A stretch of 64,000 nt of DNA, taken from contig CM037777.1 in NCBI GenBank assembly GCA_021229015.1, positions 28,147,584-28,211,583 on the forward strand, written 5' to 3'. The position numbers and the translations under genes were made by a program. Shown one piece after another: positions 10,614 to 24,200 of the stretch. Source of the DNA: Solen grandis (taxonomy: Eukaryota > Mollusca > Bivalvia > Adapedonta > Solenidae). The notes below the pieces were generated by a model. The model did not search any database and was not told the origin of the DNA. It was given only the letters and a program-made list of their open reading frames with translations. Positions within the stretch are counted from its first letter, which is position 1, and each line of letters opens with the position of its first letter.

Positions 10614-10859
10614 GTGAATGCACATTCAAGCGGTATCCCAACAAGAGTATAGCGGCTAACAACGTTATGTACTTGTTCGACAAGTCGGACGAACAGTGCA
10701 TGACCACGTGTGTGTCCATCCGAGACTTCGTGTGCCAGTCGTTCGAATACTACCCCAATGTCGGCAGATGCCAGTTCAACAGCGGCAACCGCTGGACTCT
10801 CATCTCCGACTTTTCCAACCACACGGGCTGGATCTACTTCCACCGCACGTGCAACTCAG
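10614..10859 (+). CDS. PAN/apple domain exon of the lectin gene
   Basis: The exon encodes 82 codons of a PAN/apple-type domain. The frame holds GECTFKRYPN, LFDKSDEQCMTTC, RDFVCQSFEYYP, GRCQFN and FHRTCNSG. Six cysteines have the spacing usual for PAN_1: C, then C-x3-C, VCxSF, C and a closing C. The 'F.C.SF.Y.P..G.C...' core is the family signature. SNHTG gives an N-glycosylation site. The acceptor is GTTGCAG ending at 10613 and the donor CAG/GTACCC at 10860. Start and end are both phase 1, so the exon is a symmetric domain module, and it fits the phase-1 end of the lectin exon at 5192. PAN domains bind proteins or carbohydrate in extracellular proteins. The frame remains open past the donor only to a TAG at 10874, so at least one more exon is expected downstream, in or beyond the gap. 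Confidence 0.85.
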
Positions 10860-11043
10860 GTACCCGTTTTGTCTAGGATTACTTGCTCACAGGAGAGGGG
10901 AGATAAGCATTGTCCTACAAATACTTTATATATACTCAATGTCTTTAAAAAAATGCATCACCTTGTAAGAATTACATATTTTATTTTATGTTTTTCAAAC
11001 GATTTTTAGAAATCGATAATTGTGGGCTATCTGTTTATACCAC

Positions 11044-11126
11044 AGACCATCTCACAGGATCTCGACAATACTCGGTATAATTCGCTGATTTAAATTGACC
11101 AATCAGTGACTGGGGAAAATCTCAAA
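11044..11126 (+). repeat. ~85-bp dispersed repeat, copy A (CCAAT-containing)
   Basis: AGACCAT.TCAC, ATTCGCTGATT.AAATTGACC and AATCAGTGACTGGGGAAAAT recur almost unchanged at 46543-46628. The TGACCAATCAGTGAC core contains a CCAAT box. No coding capacity. Confidence 0.65.
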
Positions 11127-11531
11127 TGTATGTTTATTTCCCATTGAACAATGTGTGGAATTGCACACAAGTATGTGGATATGGTGTTCGGAAAGTGCTC
11201 GTTGATTTACATAAGTTCATGTTTCATTTTGATTGCGGTCATTGTTGTACATGCATGCAATCATATATAAAGACCCGACGTGTGGTTACTTATAGTTCTA
11301 GACAAGTACATTTTATAGTGTTTTTCAAAGGACTGCTAGAGGGGTAATAAAAATATCTAATAATTGAAAGCCTCGAAAATCGAGAACTGTTTGTTTCTCC
11401 GCACAGTGGCTGGGTCAATATGATTATCGATTAATCACTCCTTCAAATATTGCGATTTTCATGTACAAAAATATAATAAGAGCAAATGCTTATCGTGGTA
11501 ACCGATACTGCATTTGGTCTCGAATTAAATG

Positions 11532-11855
11532 TGTAACTTACCGACCCCGGTGACCGAGTGGTTTGAGCGTCCGCCTCGGGAGCGGGAGGTCGTGGGTCCG
11601 ATCCCCGGCCGCGTCATACCAAAGTTGTAAAAAATGTTACTGATATAAAAATGCTTGGCGCTCAGCATATAAGGGTAGTTGCAGGACTGTTTGGCTCGGT
11701 GTCAGGATAATGTGACTGGGTGTGGTATCATGCCTCATGTCTACGGCGTGATACAGCAGTGTGGCAGCACTATATCTGTCTCAAGTAGACATCGTCTCCA
11801 AATGACTGAAATACTGTCGGTGGGAAGTTAAACCAAACAAACAAATTTGTAACTT
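11532..11855 (+). mobile_element. SINE family 2, full copy with 8-bp TSD
   Basis: The body is 11540-11847. The head has an A box TGACCGAGTGG (11551-11561) and a B box GGGTCCGATCC (11594-11604). The body contains GCTTGGCGCTCAGCATATAA and GGCAGCACTATATCTGTCTC, then AATGACTGAAATACTGTCGG, and the tail is AAAC-rich. TGTAACTT flanks it at 11532-11539 and 11848-11855. A 5'-truncated copy is at 48565 and reverse copies are at 7405, 56573 and 56796. Confidence 0.85.
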
Positions 11856-11869
11856 CAATAAAGATCCCC

Positions 11870-11969
11870 NNNNNNNNNNNNNNNNNNNNNNNNNNNNNNN
11901 NNNNNNNNNNNNNNNNNNNNNNNNNNNNNNNNNNNNNNNNNNNNNNNNNNNNNNNNNNNNNNNNNNNNN
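11870..11969. other. Assembly gap (100 N)
   Basis: Exactly 100 N, the conventional length for a gap of unknown size. It separates good sequence on the left from the satellite and low-quality block on the right. Confidence 1.
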
Positions 11970-14900
11970 TAAATTTTTTTTTTGGGTCTGTTTAACATCT
12001 TTTATGTGGGGTCTTTTAAAATCTTCTTAAATGGGATCGTTTAACATCTTTTTTGTGGGATCTGTTAACTATTTTACGAAAACTTCTTTGTGGGTCTGTT
12101 TTTAACATTATCTCTGTGGGGTTGTTTAACATGTTTTATGTGGGATTGTTTAACATTTCTTATGTGGGATTGTTAACCCCTTCTTAATGTGGGATCTGTT
12201 TAACATCTATCTTATGTAGGATCTGTTTAACATCTATCTTATGTGGGATCTGTTTAACATCTATCTCATGTGGGATATCTGTTTAACATATCTTATGTGG
12301 GATCTGTTTAAAATCTATCTTTATTTGGGATCTGTTTAACATCTGATCTTATGTGGATCGTTTAACATCTATCTTATGTGGGATCTGTTTAACATCTATC
12401 TTATGTGGGATCTGTCTGTTAAACATCTATCTTATGTGGGATCTGTTTAACATCTGTTTGGGAATGTTTAATCTATCTTATGTGGGATCTGTTTAAACAT
12501 CTATCTTAAGTGGGATCTGTGTAAATCTATCTTATGTGGTTGTTAAACTGTTTAACATCTATCTTTATGTGAGGATCCTGTTTAACATCTTCTTATGTGG
12601 GATTGTTAAATATTTTAAATCTGTTTAACATCTATCTTATGTGGGATCTGTTAACATCTGTTTAACATCTGTTAAATCTTTATGTGGGATCTGTTTAACA
12701 TCTATTCTTAGTGGATCCGTTTAACAACTATCTTATGTGGGATTTTTTAACATCTATTTTGTGGGATCTGTTTAACATCTTCTTATGGGGATTTGTTTAA
12801 CATCTTTTAAATCTGTTTAACACTGTCCCTTATGTGGGATCTGTTTTAAAAAATCTTTTTTAAAATCAAAACTTTTTTGGGGGGGCAGTTTTTAAAATCT
12901 GTTTAACATTTTTTCTTAAGGGGGTTTTTAAAACCCCTCTGTTTTTGGGGGACCCCCTTTTAAAATCCCATTTTAAAAGGGGGGGTTTTTTAAAAATCTG
13001 TTTGTGGGGGAAACCCCGTTTAACCTGTTTTTTTTGGGGGAAAATTTTTAAAAATTTTTTCTTTTTGGATCCCTTTTTAAAAAACCCCTTTAAATGTGGG
13101 GTTTTTTTTTCATCTGTTTATTTGGGAAACTGTTTTTTCATCGTTTATGGGGATCTTTTTCCCCTTGTAAAAATTTTTGGGAAAATTTTTAAAAAAATTG
13201 TTTTTAAAAGTATTTTAAGGGGGTTTTTTTTTTAATATCAATTTTTGGTTGGATCTGTTAACATTTTTAACATCAAATTCTTATGGGGGATCTTTTTTTA
13301 ACCTCTTTTTTAAATGGGGATTTTTTTTAACATTTTCTTTTGGGGGAAATCTTTTTAAAAACATCTATTTTATGGGGGATTTGTTTTTAATCTGTTTAAA
13401 CATCTGTTTAACTTTTTGTTTTTAATGGGGGAATCTTTTAAATCTTTTTAAAATCTATTTATGGGGGATCTGTTTAACACCCTTATTTATGGGGGAAATC
13501 TTTTTTAAAAATTTTTTAAACATTATCTTTTGGGGTTTTTTAAACACTTTTTTTGTGGAATTTTAAACTTTCGGGTTTTATGGGGAAACCCTTTTTTACC
13601 ATCTATTTATGTGGGATCTGTTTAACATTTATTTTTTTGGGGTTTCTGTTTAAAAACCTGTTTTTATGGGGGATCTTTTTTAAAATCTGCCCTTTATGTG
13701 GGATCTGTTTAACATCTATTTTATTTTGGGATTTTTTAAAACATCGGGTTTAAAACATCTATTTATTTTGGATCTGTTTAAATCAAACCCCATGTGGGAT
13801 TTTTTTTTTAAAAATTTTTTATGGGGGGACCCTTTTTTTAACTTTTTTATTTATGTGGGATCTGTTTTAACATTATCTTATTTGGGATTTTTTAACATCT
13901 TCCTTTTTAACCCTTTTTAACAGATATCTTATGGGGGATCTTAAATTTTCTTTTTTTTAATTTGGGGTTTCTTTAACATCTATCTTATGTTGGATCTTTT
14001 TAAAAACCTCTATGTTATGGGGGAAATTCCTTTTTTAAAACACCTTTCTATTGGGATTTTTTAAATCTATCTTATAGGGACCCCTTTTTTAAAAATTATC
14101 TTATGTGGGATTTTTTTTAAACATCAATTTTATGGGGGAAATCTTTTTAAACCATCTTTTATAACTTAAATCAAAATTTGTGGGATTTTTTTAACATCTG
14201 TCAATGGGGGATCTTTTTTTAACATTTATTTTATGTGGGATCTGTTAAAAACCCTATCTTATGGTGGGATCTTTTAAAAACACTATCTTATGTGGGTTTC
14301 TTTTTTAACATCTGTGTTTGTGGGATCTTTTTTAAAAACTATCTTTTGGGGAATTGTTTAACATCATTTTAAAGGGGGGAATTGTTTAACATCTATCTTC
14401 TGTTGAATTTTGTTTAAATCTGTTTAAACATCTATTTTAAAGGGGGAAAAAATTTTTTTTAAAACATCGTTTAACATCTATCTTATTGGGGATCTTTTTT
14501 AACATCTTTTTAAAAACCATCTTTTTTTTATGTGGGATCGTTTAACATGGGGGTTTAACTTTTAAATCTTATATGGGATCTTTTAACTTCTGTCTTAGTG
14601 GGATCTTTTTAAAATCAACCCTATGTGGGATCTTTTTTAACATCTTTTTTTGTGGATCTGTTTAATTCAAATTTTATGTTGGTTTCCTTTTTTAAACCCA
14701 TCTCCCCCAATTTTGGGGGAAATCTTTTTAAAATCTTCTTCTGGGAATCTTTTTTTACATTTTTTTTGGGGATCTTTTTAAAACTTTCTATCAAAATGTG
14801 GGATCATTTAAAAATCTGTCTTTGGTTGGGATCTTTTTTTAACATCTTTTTAAAAAGGAAATCTTAGGTGGGTTTTGGGTTTAAAACCTATCTTTTTGGT

Positions 14901-15290
14901 TTATCTGTTTAACATTGTTTTATGTGGGATTGTTTAAAACTATCAAAAATTTGGATCTTTTTTAACATCTTTCTTATTTTGGATTTTTTTTTAACATCTT
15001 TTTTAACTTCAAATCTTAGGGGGAAACCCCTTTTTAAACATCTATTTTTATGGGGGGACTTTTTAAACATTGTAAAATTTTGGGCCCCTTTTTTAACATC
15101 TGTCTTATTTTAAAAATCTTTTAAACCCAATCTGTCTTTTTGGGATTTTTTAAACATCTATTTTAGGGTGGGATCTTTTTAAACTCTGTCATATTTTGGG
15201 ATTTTTTTTAAATTTTAACATGTATCTTAGGGGGGATTTTTTAAAAACATCTGAAAATTAATTTGGGATCTGTTTTAACATCATTTCGGG
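11970..15290 (+). repeat. 27-bp tandem satellite, increasingly degraded
   Basis: The unit is about 27 bp, TGTGGGATCTGTTTAACATC then TATCTTA. Units between about 12180 and 12560 are close to consensus. To the right they dissolve into runs of G, A, T and C of inflated length while the word order (GGGATCT...TTTAACATCT) stays recognisable to about 15275. All the ORFs here (for example 13553-13920 and 14625-15113) are satellite translations and are not genes. The array starts at the N gap, so its true length is unknown. Confidence 0.85.
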
Positions 15291-18200
15291 AAAACAAATA
15301 TAGCAATGGCAAAAAGTTTAAAAAAGTTTGATTTTTGAATCGTTAATAGGGACAAGCGTTAGGAAAAAACCCCCTTTCATTGGGGGTACAATTTTCACAA
15401 TATCTCAATTATTTTTTTTTCCCGCCCGTGGGCTGTTTAAACCCCCCCTTTTAAAATTTTTTAAAGAGGGAAATAAATTTTTAACGTTTTTTTATGGGAA
15501 GAAAAAAAAAAAAATTTGGCTCACTATTTTTTGTTAAAATAAAACAGCTGACCCCATATGTATTATTCAAAAAATATTGATATAAATTGTTTTCTGTTAA
15601 AAAAATATATACTTGTTTTTTTTTTCAAAGTACGTCTTTTAGAAAAACTCTCCCGAGCAAATGTTTTTAAACATCTGCAGTTTACATTCCTTCTTCAATA
15701 CACAATTTAGGGTTTCGTTTGGGGGGGGCCCTTTTTACATTATACAACCTTTTCCTAAAAATTTTCCTTATTTAAAATCCCAATCCATCCCAAATTTCCC
15801 CTTTAAAATGAAAATTTTCTTGTTTTTGTTTTAAAAAACATATATATTTTATTATAATAAAATTTTTTTTTGGTTGATTTTCTTTTTTGGAGCTTTTAAA
15901 GGGGGAATAAAAAATTTTAAAATTTTCCCATAAACAACTTCCTTTTGGGTCCACAGGGCTTTTGAGAAAAAGGGTTTTTTTTTTACTTTTTCCATTACAT
16001 TCCGTGGGGTTAATTTTTTAAAAATTGTGTTAGCTTTTATGCTTTTTTTACTGTGGTTTTTAAACAATTTGAAAGAGGGGCCCAGGATGAGAAAAGTTTC
16101 TTTTTAAAACCACAAGAACATATCAGATTAGTCAGTTTTTTTTTTTTCCATAATGTGTTTCGAAAAAGGGGAAAAAAAAGTCTCTCTAAAAACTGGGGGA
16201 AAATGGCTGGTAAGAGAAATTTTTAAAACTAAAATCTTTTCCAGGTGGCAAAAATAGTTACACCCTCTTTACGAAAACCCGGGGCCCGTGCGTCGTTTAA
16301 AAGGGCCCCTCAGTTTGTGTAGTTCAAAAAACTTTTTTGGGGCCAAAGTATAAAAGATAATGGGAAATTTTAATCTAGTATTCGCGTAATATATTATGCG
16401 CCCGTTTTTTATCATATTGGGTTGCCCAAAAGTTTATAAAATTTGGGGAAAAATTTGTTTGTTTTGGGTAAATTTAGGGGAATAGACTCTTCGGAAGTAA
16501 ATCAATTAAAATTTTTAAAAAAATTTTGAAATTTATCACTTTGAGATAATAAATTCCATATTTATAAAAAGAAAAAAAAATTTCTTTTTATTTATGTTAT
16601 TTTTCTATATTTTTTGCATTAAACGGGCCCGACCTTACCAAAAATGGTCCCAAATCATTCGAAGTATTTAAACGCAAACCGTGACGTAAAACATTTACAC
16701 ACAAATTACATTAAAAAAATAAAGGTTTAGGGGGGTAGACTTTGGCCCCGGGAATTTTTTAAAAAAAAAAATAAAAAAAAAAAAATTAAATGGTCCCGAT
16801 TTTCAAAAATTTATGGCCGACGGAAAATTTATGGTACCTTTTTTTTTGCATGAAAATAAAACTTTTCAAAATTGGGAATTTAAATTAGGATGATTTAAGT
16901 TTGATAGAGAAAAAGAGTTGAATTGCATCCCAAAAATTTCCAATGACGCGATATTTTTCTTTTTTGCCCGTATGTTTTATTTTTTTAAGTTAAAGGGGAC
17001 CATTTTTAAAACTTTTAATGAAATTTTAAAAGGGGGATTTGAAAATTTTGTAAAGTCCTTTGGGAAAATTGGGGGGTTGCCCCCGAAAAGGGCCGTTTTT
17101 TTTTCTTTTTAATTGGGGTTTTATTAAACGGTTAACAGCCCCCTTTCCCAAAAAATTTCTTAAACCCTTATTGCAAAGAGAGAAAAATGAAAAAGGGTTA
17201 GTTTCCTTGTAACTATAAAATTTTACCTTTTCCCCACCCCTGTTGGGGTAGGGTAGATGGGAACTTAAAAGGTAATGACGGGTAATTGGGACCCCCCCCA
17301 TTTTTTAAAAGAGTTGGGTTTATTTTTCATAATAAACCCCGGCCCGTAAATAGCTGCCCGGGGTCCCCTTCTTGTTCCTAAATTGGGAATGTCGAGGAAA
17401 ATTTTAGCAATTTGGGGTGGGACATACGGGGGTGTACGGGGGTCATGTTTATTTTTGAAAAAATAATGTATAGATATTTTCCCTGTTTTATATTTGGTTT
17501 AACCTATTTTTTTATCGAGTTTTGGGTTTTTCCCAATCGGAAAACTTTTTAATTTTTTAAACCAAAAAAAAATAAAGTGTTGGGCCCTTTGGGCCCAAAG
17601 TGGATTTAAACAACAACCTACTTTTTCTTGATAAAAATTGTGAATGCTTTTAAATGTATTCATTCTTCCCATGCCCTTTCCCTGCTAAGATATTTGACCG
17701 TTTAAGGAAGGTGTTCCCGAAAGGAGAAGAAGAAAAAAGAAATTTCAAGGGAGAGGGTTTTAAAAGGAAGGGGGTTTTCAACTTGTACCCGATTTTCCCC
17801 CCTTTGCATTTTACTCGGTTTTTTACCCGGGTTTTCCCTGGCTACCCAAAACCCAGAGGAAATTACGGGGCGGTTTTTTGAAATTTGAGTGAGGGTTTTA
17901 ATTCTAAAAAAAACAAAAACAAAAAAACCAAAAAAAAAAAAAAAAGCCCTTTTTCCCGCCCCTTAAAAATGTTTGAAAAAAAGGATAATTTTTAAAAAAT
18001 TTTTCATAGGGGTGGGGTTACCCCTCGTCTGCTTGTTAGGGGACCCTAGGAAAAAACGTTTCCCAATGTGTTGACGTTCTCTTGCGTTTTTTTTGGGGTT
18101 TTTCGGTGGTTTTTTCCCCAACTCAAGGGGCCTCTCCAATAAAAATATTTCCCGTTGTGTCCGGGTTCAATTCTCCTTTTTCCCTGCATTTACTTTTCCG

Positions 18201-21200
18201 CCTGTGCGTTTACTTTTTTTTAACTTTACTTTTTCCCCCCTTTCTTGGACAAGGGGAAAGGGAAAAAGTGGCCTTTTTTCAGGACAGCGAAACATTTGCG
18301 GGTTTTTGGGCCCAATTAAAAAAAAATGCCCCGGTTCATGCCAAGGGAAAAAACCCCCTGCTGTTTGAGTTTAAAGCTTTTTTTGTACATCCCGATCCCA
18401 TATCCCCCATTTTCCCTAAACAGGGGTTAGCATGTAAATTGTTTTTTGTTTCTGTCTGAACTTGTAGTTGCCCTTTCCCATGGGGGAACTCAAATGGTTG
18501 CGGGTCTTTTGGAAGGAGCAGCCCCTGAATGGGTTTTTAAAGGTGATAAATTTTGGAGGGGTCAAACCCCCTTTCCCCGAGATAAAGGTGGGGGAGTTAA
18601 AGAAAAAAAACCTTTGCTCGTTTAAATTTTATAACACAAGATGCCCGGAGTGGAAAAAAAGCACGTGACGAGCCCCCTTGGGAAAAAAAAGACCAAGAGT
18701 TATAAAAGGAAATTTTTTTTTTTCCATACAGCCACGGCACAAGAACTTAAAAAAAATTTTAAAACAATTTGGCCCACGGGGTTACGATTTTACATTTGAA
18801 AATACCCCTCAACTTTTAAAGGGAAATGGTAAAACCCATTTTTATAAAGAAAGAAAGGGGTCAATGACAACGATAAAAATTGTATTTAGGGAATCACCCC
18901 TTCCCCTAGCGTTTGGAAATCCATATTCCTTCGGAAATGCAAACACTTTCAGGAAAACCCCTGTTGAACAAAAATAGAGAAAGTATCAAAAAGCAACCAA
19001 ATTTTTTAGATTCAGGGGGGATCTCAGTAAAAAATTTGCACATGTCTTATCCCTGAGGGTGGGGGAAGTTAAAAAGAACGTTTGGTCGAAAATTAAGCTT
19101 TTGGGGGAACCTGCCCAAAGTAAAAAAAGTATTTTAAAAAGATAGCAATGCCCCGCAGATGTGTTTGGGCCCACATAAATTTTGGGGTTTGGGTTAAGTA
19201 AACTAAAAAAACAAACCCTGAGCCTGGAAGAACGTTTGGAATTTGATGAGAAAATTGAAAAAATTTATTCAAACCCAAAGAACCCCAAGCATTGTTAGAC
19301 ATTGGGGGCCCATTAGCCCAAAAATTAAACCCTTGTGGTATAGAAAATACAAAAAAGTTTCCAAGTCACCTTTATCCGGAAAGTAAATAAAAAGGGGGTG
19401 GGCCCCAATTTGAGAAAAGGGACTTTTTGTTCAATCACCAACCCCCTGAAAAGGACAAAAGAAAAGTGTTTTCATTTTTTTTATTTTGGTAAACATTAGG
19501 GTTTTGAAATTAACGATCATTGGTTTTTTCCGGGGATGCACTACTTCTGTAAAAAATTTAAAAACCCTAGGGTTTTTAAAAAAAAGGAAGCCCCACTTTG
19601 AAAGAAAATTTGTCGGTGTTCCCCCTCAAAAAAAGCCCAAAAGGGGAAGGGAAATTTTTTTCCATGTGGTCACTTTTGGAAGAACTTTTCATAGCCCAAA
19701 ATGTTTTGATCATCCCCCTTACAAACCCGGGAAAAAAATTACAAAAAAGAAATTGGGTGAAAGTGTAGGAAATTTGGGCAAGATGGGGTTTAAAATTTTT
19801 TTTTGGGGGCAAAAAAAAACCCATAATTTTCCCCCGGACAAAAAAAGCAGTTTTTGCAAAAAGGGTTGTGGATGAAACATCAGGTTTAAACCCCCCCACG
19901 TAAAAGGGGGAACCAGAAAAAGGGAAGTCCCCCGATTTTAAAATTTCATTTTCTTTGATTTTGGGGGCCCGATTTGTTTTGGGTGAAAAATTTTCCCAAC
20001 TTTTGGGGGTAGCCCCGTTTTTTGGGGGCTTTGGGGGGCGCCAAAACCATAAAAACCCCTTGTCAAAATGCCCGCTGTTGATACCCAAGAAAAAAATTTT
20101 TTGGGGGTTAAAAAAACCCCTTTGCCGAATTTGGGGCATGGCTGTTTAACCCCGGTCCAGAGGTAACCACAGTGTTTGGCCATCTCACAAGGATCCGATG
20201 CCCTTTTTTAAATTTTGAGGCACTTACTGAACATAAACCAGTAAAACCAAAAATTGTATGATTAAAAGCAAAAATTTAAAATGAGTTTAAAGGGAATCAT
20301 AAAGTTTTTCTCAACTTTGCCTTTGCCCCGTTTCCCCCGACCTTTTTGGATTGATTTAGATGGAAAAAGGAGGTTTTTCCATTTTATCCCAACCCGGGAA
20401 TAATCCCAAAGACAAAATTTGGGAAAAAATCCCCCCCGTAAAATTTTTAAAAACCCCAACAGCATAAAAAACCTACAAGAAAAAAAGCTTTCTGAAATGG
20501 CAATGAAAAAAGTGGCAAAAAGGCTGTGTTTTAAACTTTATTAGAAATGAAAAAGTACTCCCCAAATAAATGTGGAATTTTGAGAGAGGTTTGTGGAGAT
20601 TTTTTAAAAAAGAATTTTGGCCAGTGACCAGATTGTTCCTTTCCTGGAAGCGAAATTTAGCTAAAGTGTGAAACAAAATTTTTGGCCCGAAAAAATTAAA
20701 TCCCCAAAAAAAGATTTTGGGGACTGAAATCTCTGATGCCCGGGAAACCAAACAAAACTCAAATCCTAATAAAAGGGGAAATTCCCTTAGATAAAAAAAT
20801 GTTTTCCTTTGGGAAATAACCCATTCCCCCTGCTTTAAAAATGGAGGGAAGTAAAAAATTGGGAACCCTTTTAAACTTTGGGGGTTTCCCCCAAAGAACG
20901 AACACCAAATACGAATTTTTGGGGGTCGGGACACCCGGTGCCCCAAAAATTTTAACCCCAAGGAAGACATGGAAAAGGTTACACATTTAAACTATGGGCA
21001 GTTAAAACAATGCCAAACCTTTCGGTTGTAGACTTGGCACAAAAAAGGTTTTACAAAAAATTGAAAAATTGGGAATGTAAATTGGGACCCGAAATGTAAA
21101 TTGAAAGAATACGGGAGAAACAAGTTTTTTCTTTCCAAAAACCTATTTTTCCCCTCGGGTGCTTTGCTTTGGGGGGACCCCCCAATCCCGGGTTAAATTT

Positions 21201-24200
21201 TCCCGTGAAGGGATACAACCAAAGGGGGAAACAAGTTGTGTCATTTGCTCTCTTTACCATTCTTTGAAAAGTAAAAAAGCATCCCCGGGGGCCCCCCAAA
21301 AATCTTAGTAAGAGTGATTGAACAAAAACTTTGGGGAAATTTACAAGGGATTTCAAAGGGATTTTTCCCACCCCCAAAGATCGGGTTGGCCCTCCCCGCC
21401 TCCCCATTACTGTAACAAAAAAAAGGTCTTTACCCCGTGCTGGGGAAGGGGTTTAAAAAAATTTCAATCAACTCTGTAAAAAAAACCTTGTTGACGGGTA
21501 CCGGGAAACCCAGGGGGAAAAATACCAAAGCCTTAAAGGGGTTTCCCAAATTGGTAGAGGGTTTTTCCAATTAGAAACGGGGCCCACATGGAGTAAAGAT
21601 TTTAAAAGTAAATTGACAAATATTTGGGAAATTTAACAAGAAAAATTTTTTCCCCTAATTGGGTAAAAAAAAAAAACATAAATAAAGGGCCCGTTTTTAA
21701 AAAAATTATTTTCAATGTTGGTTTTAGGCGGACAATTTAAAAAGAAAAAAAGGGAAAAAAGAGCTTTTTCCCAAAACCATTTTGGGGAAACTGTTTGGGG
21801 GGAAAAGAAGACAAAAAATGTTAAAACCCAAGCCCAGTATGTGTTAAGGTAAACCGGTTTTTATAAATACCCCTCCGCCTTCAGGGCCACTGGCAGTTTG
21901 CCGAGATTTTTCGATCAGACAATTTTTAATCGGTGGTTTTAATCGGTTTGGAAAAACCCGCAACAAACCCCTTTCATTTTAAAAAAACCCAGGGGTTTAG
22001 CTCCCTTTTTACGTCCTTTCCGGGACTTAAACTTTACACCGATTTGGGAAAAAACTTGGAGATGGGGTTTCCCGTTTTTTGGGCCCACGGGACAGTTGCA
22101 TTTACTTTTTCCCCAACAAGTACAAAAAAACCCCCCAAACTAAAATACCCCTTTGGGGAAAGTGCCAATGAAGTACCAAAAATAGAGCTTTGTAAAAATT
22201 GGGGAAATTAGGCCAAAAAACAGGGTATAAAATACATCGAGGGAAAAGGGGAAATCGCAAAGAAATGCAAAAAAAAGGGACATTTTGGGGTTTTCAATGT
22301 AGTAGAATTTAAATTTTTAAAGGGACTATGGTGCGTGAACAAGATCGGAAATTACAAAACATTTCCCCCAATTGAACCCCCGAATCAAGAGACAAAAATC
22401 GAAAAGGGTGCCAGTGAACCCAGACTGCTTTTGCTGGGTTGTATAAAAAAAGCGTGGTCGAGGAAAATAAAAGCATTCCCCGACGGTTCCCAAATTAAAA
22501 ACCCAGGGGTTTTGATCGTGTGAATACCCTGAACGGGGGGTGGAAACCTTACGGTTTCACAAAAAAATCTCCCAATAAAAAATGCAAAGAGGATTACAAC
22601 ATCTAGTTAAGCTAATAAAAACCTCCCTGCATTTTGCAACAGATTTTTTTTACCTGGGCAAAAGGGGCTTTGGGAAAACAAAAATTTTTCCCCACCGGGA
22701 CGTGGGGGACCCCGTGTTTTACCCCAAGTTCAAAAATTTTTTAATGTTTTTTCCGAGGCTTTTAAATCTTAAGCAGCTAAAAAAATTTTTGGTCATTAAC
22801 GGTTTTTCCCGGTAAATTTAAAACCCCTGCTTTTGAAACCCTAAACTCGGGACGTGGGGGTACATATACATTGACCCCAATAAACATTAAACACAGGGGG
22901 AAAAAAAAACTGATCCTTTTTTTTGATGAGGTTATGTACCCTAAAATTTTGCGATTAACTACCGGAACAAACACCAGGGGTTTAGTGCCTTTTTTTCTAA
23001 CTCCAAACCTATCACTTGTGCAAAAAGTTTTTTTTTTAACCCATTTTGGTAAACAGGCCCGGGCCAATTTTCCCAAAAAAAAAAAGGGGCCAAATCCTAG
23101 GAACATTTCTTTCAAGACCCCGTTTTTTTCCCAAAAAAAAAGGGTTTTTTTATTTGGGGAGATTAAACCCTCGGGGGGACACCTAAAAAATTTTAAAAAA
23201 ACTACCAGATTACTTGCAAGACAATAAAACCCCAAAAAAAAAAAGGGGAAAAACTTCACTACAGGAAAAAAAACATAACCCAATTCGGACCCAGGGCGTA
23301 AGCTGTGCTTTTTGGGCGGGTACGGGTATTGGAATTAAAACCAGAACAGGCGGTTAAAAAACCCGAGGAACGTTTGACGAAGGGGCCAGGGCTTTAAATG
23401 TGGGGAAATATCCCATGATATTCCCGGGAAGGGAGGGATGAATAAAAAAAGGGACAAAATTCATGAGGGTGTGTCATATTTTTACATTTTTGACTGATGT
23501 TTTTCCCAAGTTTTTAAATTTTGTATAAAGAATAAAAAAAAAATTTTGTCATGTCAATGCTTTTTTTTTTTCCCTTAGCCCAAACGGGAAAGAAATTTTT
23601 ACTTTTTAAACATCCTATTTTATTTTCTTTCCAGGGCCAAGGGGTTTTAGGAAAAACTAAATTTTGAAAAAAAACGTTTGAGAAAAAAAACATTTTTAAA
23701 TTTTCATGGGGTCCCAACAACACATGCCCCCTGGTTTTTTAAAAAAAGAATGGAAAAGGGGCCTACGCACTTTTTACAAGAAACGTGAAGCTATCAATTA
23801 AAACAGGGTATCCTGGGGAAAAATGAAGAAAGTAGACAAAACCCAACCAAAACCCCCCTTCGTCATATTTGGATAAATATTTTTAGAAGAAAAAAATGAG
23901 GAAAAAATTTAAAATTTAAATGGTTCACAGGGAAAGGGGGACCCCCTTGAAATCCCCACTGTCATTTCCCATACAAAAACATTTTCCCAACAACCCGGCA
24001 AAGTGTACCATCAGCTTAAATCACACTAAAAGGTTTTAAATTTCCCAAAACACAAAAATTAAAGGTCAATCAAAACCTTTGCAAACCAAATAAATTTCCC
24101 CCATTAGTATGGGTATTAAGATGAAACCCTTCCCACCTCAGGGATATTTTAAACCCAATTAAATTTTCCACCCAAGGGAACCCCCGACTGAATCGTTTAA

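Noticed and set aside
10586..11009. ORFs on both strands overlapping the PAN exon
   Set aside because: They are shadows of the real exon frame that carries the six PAN cysteines and matching splice phases.
13553..15113. Phe/Leu-rich ORFs resembling membrane proteins
   Set aside because: They are translations of the degraded 27-bp satellite and inflated T/G runs.
19486..20970. Longest ORFs of the window (up to 187 aa) on both strands
   Set aside because: They overlap on opposite strands, consist of homopolymer codons (F, K, G, P), and sit in low-quality sequence; no domain is recognisable.
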